A stretch of DNA of 35,363 nucleotides from Bacteroidales bacterium (GTDB lineage Bacteria; Bacteroidota; Bacteroidia; Bacteroidales; UBA1556). The stretch's first letter is position 1. Each line of letters starts with the position of its first letter. A model generated the notes under the pieces. That model saw only the letters and a program-made list of their open reading frames with translations, did no database searches and was not told where the DNA came from. Location of the stretch: NCBI GenBank assembly GCA_016937295.1, contig JAFGWF010000005.1:1-35363 (forward strand), given 5' to 3'. Both the position numbers and the translations under genes were made by a program. Below are positions 28,211 to 35,363 of this stretch, one piece after another.

Positions 28211-29230
28211 TTGAATAAAACATTCTCCAATATCATCAAGCTGTCCTTAGCTTTAGGTCTCGGAATATTTATAATTTGGGTTTCGTTAAAAGACCTAACA
28301 ACATTGGAGAAGGATAATATCATCAACTCCTTTAAGGTTGCGGATTACAGTTGGGTCATTTACTCCATCATTATTGGCATTTTTTCGCATTTAACCCGAG
28401 CGATTCGTTGGCGAATGTTGTTGAAACCCATGGGCTATGAAACTTCCATCTATAACTCGTTTCTGGCTGTGATGATTGGCTATTTTGCCAATTTGGGTAT
28501 TCCCCGTTCGGGTGAACTTGCCCGCTGCACAGTTCTTTATCGACAAAGTAAAATCCCCGTGGATAAATCCTTTGGCACTGTGATTCTCGAAAGAGCGATA
28601 GATATGTTGATGTTTTTTCTTTTGTTTGTTTTCGCTTTCTTTTTAGAATACAAGCGAATTCAGGAATATGTCGAAACGCGAATTTTGTCGAAAATTTCCA
28701 ATAAAATGGACGGACTTTTTGCCGACTATTTCATTTTGAAGGTGTTGATTGTCATCGGAATAGTTATGGTTATTGGCTATTTCTTGTTCCGAGGCAAGAT
28801 AAAGGAATCTGCAATTGTCAATAAAATTGTTGGAGTTTTTAAGGGTATTTGGGAAGGATTAATATCCATTAGAAAAGTTGAAAAACCGGGGTTATTCGTT
28901 TTTTACAGCCTTTTAATCTGGTTTTTCTACTACTTAATGGTTTATCTGACCCTGTATTCCTTAGATGAAACAGCTCATTTAGGACCGGGTGCCGGCTTGT
29001 CGATTTTAGTTTTGGGAAGCATTGGAATAATGGTAACTCCCGGCGGCATAGGTCTTTATCCTGTAATTGTGGCCGAAACATTAACCCTCTACGGCATTGC
29101 ATCGAACACAGGCATCGGTTTGGCAATGGGTTGGATAACATGGTCGGCTCAAACTTTTATGATTTTGGCCTTAGGTGGCATTTCACTGATTATTGTTTCT
29201 ATTCAAAATAAGGCTCATGTTAAAACCTGA
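28211..29230 (+). CDS. Lysylphosphatidylglycerol synthase TM region / flippase-like integral membrane protein
   Basis: Multiple TM helices; '[24 protein letters not shown]' and '[18 protein letters not shown]' motifs; likely TTG start at 28211 just after panD. Confidence 0.85.
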   Translation: MNKTFSNIIKLSLALGLGIFIIWVSLKDLTTLEKDNIINSFKVADYSWVIYSIIIGIFSHLTRAIRWRMLLKPMGYETSIYNSFLAVMIGYFANLGIPRSGELARCTVLYRQSKIPVDKSFGTVILERAIDMLMFFLLFVFAFFLEYKRIQEYVETRILSKISNKMDGLFADYFILKVLIVIGIVMVIGYFLFRGKIKESAIVNKIVGVFKGIWEGLISIRKVEKPGLFVFYSLLIWFFYYLMVYLTLYSLDETAHLGPGAGLSILVLGSIGIMVTPGGIGLYPVIVAETLTLYGIASNTGIGLAMGWITWSAQTFMILALGGISLIIVSIQNKAHVKT

Positions 29231-29717
29231 TTATATTTCCGGTAAGTTGTTTGAATCCAAGGAATTGGTTAAAAGAATAGAACTTTGGCGAAGCGAAAAG
29301 GAAACCATTGTTTTTACTAATGGCTGCTTTGATATTTTGCATCCCGGTCATATCGACTATCTCTTCAAGGCTCGACTTTTGGGAGATAAATTAGTAATTG
29401 GGCTCAATAGCGACGATTCTGTAAGCCGATTGAAAGGACCAACCAGGCCTATTAATTCCGAAACTTTTCGCGCTACCATGCTTGCCGCTTTTGCCTTTGT
29501 TGACGCCATAGTTATCTTTAACGAAGACACTCCTTATCAACTGATTTCTAATTTATTGCCCGATATTTTAGTAAAAGGGGGCGATTATTCTAAAGAAACT
29601 ATTGTGGGAGCCGATGTGGTCGAAAATAATGGAGGAAAAGTTGTAGTTTTGCCATTTCTCGAAGGTTTCTCAACATCAAATATCATCAATAAAATCAAGG
29701 AAAATTATGAAAGATAA
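29217..29717 (+). CDS. rfaE2: D-glycero-beta-D-manno-heptose 1-phosphate adenylyltransferase
   Basis: '[49 protein letters not shown]' nucleotidyltransferase motifs. Confidence 0.92.
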   Translation: MLKPDYISGKLFESKELVKRIELWRSEKETIVFTNGCFDILHPGHIDYLFKARLLGDKLVIGLNSDDSVSRLKGPTRPINSETFRATMLAAFAFVDAIVIFNEDTPYQLISNLLPDILVKGGDYSKETIVGADVVENNGGKVVVLPFLEGFSTSNIINKIKENYER

Positions 29718-30399
29718 GAAAACGAAAATTCTGTGTATAGACGATGACGACGACATCTTAGAAATTCTATCCTATAATTTCACGAAGGAAGGTTATAAAG
29801 TTTATACGGCTAAAAATGGTCGTGAAGGAATTGAATTAGCCAAAGCTAAAATACCTGACTTGATTATCTTAGATGTGATGATGCCGGAAATGGACGGCGT
29901 TGAAACCTGCACAAGGCTTAACGAAGATCCTATCTTGCGAAATTCTATCAAACTCTTTCTGACAGCGCGTAACGAAGATTATAGTCAAATCGCCGGATTC
30001 GATAGCGGTGCCGATGACTATGTGACCAAACCTATTAAACCTAAAGTATTGGTTAGTAGGGTAAAAGCCTTGCTTCGCCGAAAAAAGGATGATATGTTTG
30101 ACAATCATGACCAACAGATTAGCTTTCCAAATCTAATAATCAATGTTGAGAAATATATGGTGATTCGCGATGAAGTGGAAGTTACGCTGCCCCGCAAAGA
30201 GTTCGAGCTGCTAAAACTTCTTACTACTCGACCTGGAAAAGTATTTAAACGGGAAGAAATATTGTACAAAGTGTGGGGAGATGATGTGGTTGTCAACGAT
30301 AGAACCATTGATGTTCACATCCGTAAATTGCGCGAAAAACTCAATCTTACCGAAATCAAAACGATTAAAGGAATTGGTTATAAAATTGAATTTGATTAG
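29707..30399 (+). CDS. OmpR/PhoB-family response regulator
   Basis: '[15 protein letters not shown]', '[15 protein letters not shown]', C-terminal winged helix '[16 protein letters not shown]...[11 protein letters not shown]'. Confidence 0.97.
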   Translation: MKDKKTKILCIDDDDDILEILSYNFTKEGYKVYTAKNGREGIELAKAKIPDLIILDVMMPEMDGVETCTRLNEDPILRNSIKLFLTARNEDYSQIAGFDSGADDYVTKPIKPKVLVSRVKALLRRKKDDMFDNHDQQISFPNLIINVEKYMVIRDEVEVTLPRKEFELLKLLTTRPGKVFKREEILYKVWGDDVVVNDRTIDVHIRKLREKLNLTEIKTIKGIGYKIEFD

Positions 30400-30540
30400 T
30401 TTATTTATTGATTAATAGTCTTTTATGTAATAAATCAGATCAAAATTATTAATACACCCACTGTAATGATTATTTTAATCATGGATTCCTCCCGATAGCT
30501 ATGTGGATATAATTGGTGCAAAATCATTAAATAATAACAG

Positions 30541-31596
30541 ATGAAATATTCAGGAAATCCCCGAATTCTTAGCGTTCAACTCACGATAATCATCATATTA
30601 GTGCTGGTTGTAATTGATGTGATAACGTATTTGCTGTATCCGGTGATTGGAAAATATGTGGTTCTTTTTAATATTTTGGTATCAGCACCTATCTTTTATT
30701 GGATTTTTTATCAGATAATCGGGAATTTTATCTATAAGAAAATCAGAGTTATTTATAAAAATATACATAGTTTTAAGGTTGGAAAAAAGTCCGTAAATGA
30801 TGCTTTAGAAAAGAAAGACGTTCTCGAATCGGTAAACCGCGATGTGGTGGAATGGATGGAGAAACAAAAGGAAGAAATCACTCAGCTTAAGGCTAATGCG
30901 GTTTTTAGGCGTGAGTTTATCGGTAATCTTTCTCACGAGTTGAAGACTCCCATTTTTAATATTCAAGGTTATGTTCTTACCCTGCTTGATGGCGGAATGG
31001 ACGATAAACGAATACGTAGAAAATATTTGGAGCGAACAGCAAAAAGTATCGACCGAATTATTGCAATGGTTAAAGACTTGGACACTATTTCCGCACTTGA
31101 GTCCGGCAACTTGGAGCTTAGATTGGAACAGTTTAATCTCGAAGATTTCGCTACAGAAATCATTGAATTTTTTGAACTGAAAGCTGAAGAGAAAAAGATA
31201 GATATTTTTATCGTAAACCGTTATAAAACAAATCTTAACGTTGTTGCAGATAAAGAAAAAATTCGACAGGTGTTTACTAATCTTATCGACAACGCGATTA
31301 AATATATGATCGAACGTCCTAACCCACATATTAAAATCAGTTTTTTCGACATGCACGACAATATTCTCATCGAAGTAACCGACAATGGCGGCGGAATTGA
31401 AGAGCAATATTTGCCACGACTGTTCGAGCGGTTTTTTCGGGTAGATAAAGCTCGATCTCGTGAACAAGGAGGCACCGGACTTGGCCTTTCCATTGTGAAG
31501 CATATCATTGACGCACACAACCAAACCATTTCTGTTCGCTCTACGGTTGGAGTAGGGACTACTTTTGCTTTCACTTTGCAGAAAGGGGCTAATTAA
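30541..31596 (+). CDS. Sensor histidine kinase, PhoR-like
   Basis: N-terminal TM helices, H-box 'FIGNLSHELKTPIFNIQGY', N-box 'FTNLIDNAIKYM', G-box 'GTGLGLSIVKHII'. Confidence 0.97.
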   Translation: MKYSGNPRILSVQLTIIIILVLVVIDVITYLLYPVIGKYVVLFNILVSAPIFYWIFYQIIGNFIYKKIRVIYKNIHSFKVGKKSVNDALEKKDVLESVNRDVVEWMEKQKEEITQLKANAVFRREFIGNLSHELKTPIFNIQGYVLTLLDGGMDDKRIRRKYLERTAKSIDRIIAMVKDLDTISALESGNLELRLEQFNLEDFATEIIEFFELKAEEKKIDIFIVNRYKTNLNVVADKEKIRQVFTNLIDNAIKYMIERPNPHIKISFFDMHDNILIEVTDNGGGIEEQYLPRLFERFFRVDKARSREQGGTGLGLSIVKHIIDAHNQTISVRSTVGVGTTFAFTLQKGAN

Positions 31597-31746
31597 AATT
31601 TCCTGATTTCTTGATAATTAATCCTTAAATTTTGTTCCGTGTTTTTTCTTCAATAAGGTTTTTCTTTTTTAAATCGTATCCCACTTAATCCTCTAAATTT
31701 ATTGGTTTTGCGCAATGCAATTTGTTTTATTTTTGCCTCTCTTTAA

Positions 31747-31771
31747 ATAGCCCCTTATGAGGGCTTTTTAA
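31747..31771. terminator. Hairpin with T-run (candidate bidirectional terminator)
   Basis: AAATAGCCCCTTATGAGGGCTTTTT: AGCCC/GGGCT stem, T-run on + strand and shorter run on - strand. Confidence 0.5.
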
Positions 31772-32031
31772 TTATGAAATCTTCAAAAATTTCGCTCTCC
31801 GAATGCAACCACTTTTCTGTTGCAGCTATGGATTCATGGGGCTGTTCAGAGAAATTCGATAATTGCTTGAAAAAGAATTTCACCTCAAGAATTACCGTGA
31901 ATTTTTGAAGTTTCAAATCATCATAAAATTGATCCAATCAAGTGAAAAAGTTTACCAAAAGTCATTTGTTGGAAGCAATTTAATTATTTTGTTTATTTTG
32001 CCTTAATTGGCTGACATCAAGACAGTTGTAT

Positions 32032-35000
32032 ATGAATTATAGAAATTACAAAAATCTAAACCTTCCTGAAATCACGGAAGAAATTTTAAGTTTTTGGGAA
32101 AGCGAATCGGTTTTTGATAAGTCTCTCGAAGCCCGCAAAGAACATACACCGTACATTTTTTACGAAGGACCTCCGAGTGCCAACGGAGTTCCCGGCATTC
32201 ATCATGTGATGGCCAGAGCCATTAAAGATTTGTTTTGCCGATACAAAACTTTGAAAGGTTTTCGTGTAGATCGAAAAGGCGGATGGGATACGCATGGACT
32301 TCCGGTGGAAATTGGCGTAGAAAAAACTTTAGGTATCACCAAAGAAGATATTGGCAAGACAATATCGGTCGAAGAGTATAATTTGGCGTGCCGAAAAGAG
32401 GTGATGAAATATAAAAACCTTTGGGACGATTTGACTGTTAAAATGGGCTATTGGGTCGATCTCGAAAATCCATATATCACTTTTGATAATAAATATATTG
32501 AGTCGGTTTGGTATCTTCTTAAGCAACTGTACGACAAACAATTGCTTTATAAAGGCTACACTATTCAACCCTATTCTCCCGCAGCAGGAACCGGACTTTC
32601 GACCCATGAGCTCAACCAACCGGGCTGCTATCGCGATGTGAAAGATCACACAGTTGTAGCTCAATTTGAGGTCGTTCGCAATACTAATTCGGAGTTTTTA
32701 TTCCGAAAAATTTCTGACCCGCTGTATTTCTTAGCCTGGACCACAACACCTTGGACTCTTCCCTCCAACACCGCTCTCGCTGTTGGTCGAAAAATAAAAT
32801 ACTCGCAAATCGCCACTTTTAATCCCTATACCGGCCAAAGAATAGTGGTTATTTTGGCTTCTGATTTAGTCAAAAATTATTTCTCCGAAGAGAATCGTGA
32901 TTTGACCGAAGAATATCAGGTTGGCGACAAAAAACTTCCTTGGCGTTTCCTTGCAGAATATAGCGGTGAAGATATAATAGATGTTCGCTATCAGCAACTT
33001 ATAGACTTTGTGAAACCCATGGGCGATGCTTTTAGAGTGATTGGAGGCGATTTTGTGACAACTGAAGACGGAACGGGTATCGTGCATATTGCACCTACTT
33101 TTGGTGCCGACGACGACCGCGCCGCTAAAGCCGCCGGAATTGTTCCCCTTATTCTGCTCGACTCCGAAGGTGAACGCCGACCAATGGTCGATTTTCAAGG
33201 ACGCTTTTATCGCATCGAAGATTTAGATACCGATTTTGTGGCAGGTTTTGTCAATGCCGATTTCTACGCCGAATATGCCGGACGCTTTGTGAAAAATGCT
33301 TATGATGAGTCACTTACCGAGAAAGATGCAAGCCTGGATTTGGATTTGACCGTGATGCTGAAAAAAACCAATAAAGCTTTTAAGGTCGAAAAACATGTGC
33401 ACAACTACCCACATTGTTGGCGCACCGATAAACCGGTGCTTTATTATCCCTTAGATTCTTGGTTTATCAAAACTACGGCATTCAAATCGCGCATGATGGA
33501 TTTGAATAAAACCATCAATTGGAAACCCAAAGCCACAGGTGAAGGTCGATTTGGCAACTGGTTAGAAAATTTAGTGGACTGGAATCTAAGCCGTTCAAGA
33601 TTCTGGGGAATTCCACTTCCGGTTTGGGCAACTGCCGACCGAAAAGAACTTGTTTGCATTGGTTCGGCTGCCGAACTCAAAGAGGCCATCGACAAAAGTG
33701 TTGATGCCGGTTTAATGGAATCGAACCCTTTAGCCAATTTCGACCCGCAAGATATGTCAGATGAAAATTATAAAACCTTTGATTTTCACCGACCTTATGT
33801 CGATAAAATTGTTTTGGTTAGCAAATCCGGACAACCTATGTTCCGTGAGTCCGACCTGATTGATGTGTGGTTCGACTCCGGCTCTATGCCTTATGCTCAA
33901 TTCCACTATCCTTTTGAAAACAAAGAAACTATTGACCAATATTTTCCGGCCGATTTTATTGCCGAAGGAGTAGATCAAACGCGTGGTTGGTTTTTTACTC
34001 TCCATGCAATTGCTACCATGGTTTTCAACAATGTGGCTTATAAAAATGTGGTTTCCAACGGTTTAGTTTTGGACAAAAACGGCAATAAAATGTCGAAGCG
34101 ACTTGGAAATGCGGTAGATCCCTTTGAGATTTTAAAGAAATATGGTCCCGATGCAACCCGATGGTATATGATTACTAATGCGCAGCCTTGGGACAATTTG
34201 AAATTTGATGAGGAGGGAATTGCCGAAGTTCAGCGGAAATTTTTTGGGACACTTTATAATACCTATTCATTCTTCGCTTTATATGCCAACATAGACGGCT
34301 TCAATTATCAAGAAGAAAATATTGAATTTGAAAAAAGACCGGAGTTGGATCGGTGGATTTTATCCGAATTAAATTCGTTGATTCAAACCGTTGACGAAAG
34401 CTACGAATCGTATGAACCTACAAAAGCCGGACGGGCGATACAGTATTTTGTGGATGAATATTTGAGCAATTGGTATGTGCGTTTATCGCGCCGCCGTTTT
34501 TGGAAAGGAGATTATTCGGAAGATAAAATATCGGCATATCAAACGCTATATCAATGTCTTACCACATTATCCCAACTGATGGCGCCAATAGCTCCTTTCT
34601 ATGCCGATCGGTTGTTTAAAGATTTGAATACCGTGGCCGGAAAAAGCGAGTCAATATCAGTTCATCTAACTGATTTTCCGACATATAATCCTGAATTTGT
34701 GGATTCCGCATTAGAGGAGCGGATGCAACTTTCGCAAAAATACGCTTCTATGGTTTTGTCGCTGCGTAAAAGAGCCAAAATCAGGGTGCGCCAACCACTA
34801 AACAAGATAATGATTCCTCTGACATCCAATCATCTGCGTGAGCAGTTGCAATTGGTTAGCGACATTATTTTGGCAGAGGTAAATGTGAAAGAGTTGGAAT
34901 TTGTTGGTGAAGATGCCGGAATATTGGTTAAAAAGGTTAAACCTAATTTCAAAACACTCGGTCCGCGTTACGGGAAACTTATGGGAAAAATCGCAGCTGC

Positions 35001-35363
35001 TGTTTCCGGTTTAACCCAAGAACAAATCTCATCATACGAACAAAACCGATTAGAATTAACCATTGAAAATCAACTGATTTACCTTAAAGAAGGAGACCTG
35101 GAAATCATGACCGAAGACATTCCCGGTTGGGCGGTAATGACTATGGGCTCGTTAACGGTAGCCTTGGATGTAACGCTAACTGATGAGTTAATCAATGAGG
35201 GATTGGCAAGAGAATTTATCAACCGAATCCAAAACTTGCGCAAAGACCTTGAATTTGACGTAGTTGATAAGATTAAAATAGTTGTTGAAAAACAAACTAA
35301 AATTGAAGAAATTGTTAACTATTATTTTGAATATATTTGCTCAGAGACTCTGGCAACAGAAAT
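32032..35363 (+). CDS. ileS: Isoleucyl-tRNA synthetase (eukaryote-like/IleRS2-type), 3' truncated by window end
   Basis: Open frame from ATG 32032: 'MNYRNYKNLNLPEITEEILSFWESESVFDKS', 'FYEGPPSANGVPGIHHVMARAIKDLFCRYKTLKGFRVDRKGGWDTHGLPVE', KMSKR at 34087-34101. Missing from ORF track because no stop occurs in the window. Confidence 0.96.
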   Translation, partial: MNYRNYKNLNLPEITEEILSFWESESVFDKSLEARKEHTPYIFYEGPPSANGVPGIHHVMARAIKDLFCRYKTLKGFRVDRKGGWDTHGLPVEIGVEKTLGITKEDIGKTISVEEYNLACRKEVMKYKNLWDDLTVKMGYWVDLENPYITFDNKYIESVWYLLKQLYDKQLLYKGYTIQPYSPAAGTGLSTHELNQPGCYRDVKDHTVVAQFEVVRNTNSEFLFRKISDPLYFLAWTTTPWTLPSNTALAVGRKIKYSQIATFNPYTGQRIVVILASDLVKNYFSEENRDLTEEYQVGDKKLPWRFLAEYSGEDIIDVRYQQLIDFVKPMGDAFRVIGGDFVTTEDGTGIVHIAPTFGADDDRAAKAAGIVPLILLDSEGERRPMVDFQGRFYRIEDLDTDFVAGFVNADFYAEYAGRFVKNAYDESLTEKDASLDLDLTVMLKKTNKAFKVEKHVHNYPHCWRTDKPVLYYPLDSWFIKTTAFKSRMMDLNKTINWKPKATGEGRFGNWLENLVDWNLSRSRFWGIPLPVWATADRKELVCIGSAAELKEAIDKSVDAGLMESNPLANFDPQDMSDENYKTFDFHRPYVDKIVLVSKSGQPMFRESDLIDVWFDSGSMPYAQFHYPFENKETIDQYFPADFIAEGVDQTRGWFFTLHAIATMVFNNVAYKNVVSNGLVLDKNGNKMSKRLGNAVDPFEILKKYGPDATRWYMITNAQPWDNLKFDEEGIAEVQRKFFGTLYNTYSFFALYANIDGFNYQEENIEFEKRPELDRWILSELNSLIQTVDESYESYEPTKAGRAIQYFVDEYLSNWYVRLSRRRFWKGDYSEDKISAYQTLYQCLTTLSQLMAPIAPFYADRLFKDLNTVAGKSESISVHLTDFPTYNPEFVDSALEERMQLSQKYASMVLSLRKRAKIRVRQPLNKIMIPLTSNHLREQLQLVSDIILAEVNVKELEFVGEDAGILVKKVKPNFKTLGPRYGKLMGKIAAAVSGLTQEQISSYEQNRLELTIENQLIYLKEGDLEIMTEDIPGWAVMTMGSLTVALDVTLTDELINEGLAREFINRIQNLRKDLEFDVVDKIKIVVEKQTKIEEIVNYYFEYICSETLATE

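Noticed and set aside
30805-31574. Long antisense ORFs (239 and 117 aa) in the histidine kinase gene
   Set aside because: Sense frame has all histidine kinase boxes; antisense translations are Phe/Ile/Ser-rich shadows without motifs.
32086-34005. Minus-strand ORFs of 69-111 aa
   Set aside because: They lie opposite the ileS reading frame, which carries GIHH and KMSKR motifs.

Overview
AT-rich chromosomal window from a member of the Bacteroidetes. The taxon call rests on gene content (DUF4270 protein, UpxY-like NusG paralog, short GT5-like protein, glmS, panCD) and on TTG-N18/19-TAnnTTTG promoters. Most of the window is housekeeping: tdk, glmS, panC, panD, rfaE2, an OmpR/PhoR-type two-component system, a GH20 plus glycosylasparaginase pair, and a 3'-truncated ileS that the ORF track missed because it has no stop in the window. 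Accessory elements are a PIN/antitoxin pair at the left edge, a broken HEPN-like gene, a metallophosphoesterase, and an AbiE-like winged-HTH plus nucleotidyltransferase pair. The two strongest leads are: (1) an apparently exported TPR-CHAT protease next to an atypical sigma factor and a one-TM zinc-binding anti-sigma factor, suggesting protease-gated sigma release; and (2) an isoleucyl-tRNA synthetase whose class I signature is GIHH rather than HxGH, the altered motif linked to mupirocin hyper-resistance in IleRS2 enzymes. No CRISPR array, rRNA, tRNA or transposase was recognised. All assignments come from reading motifs by eye; no database search was run.
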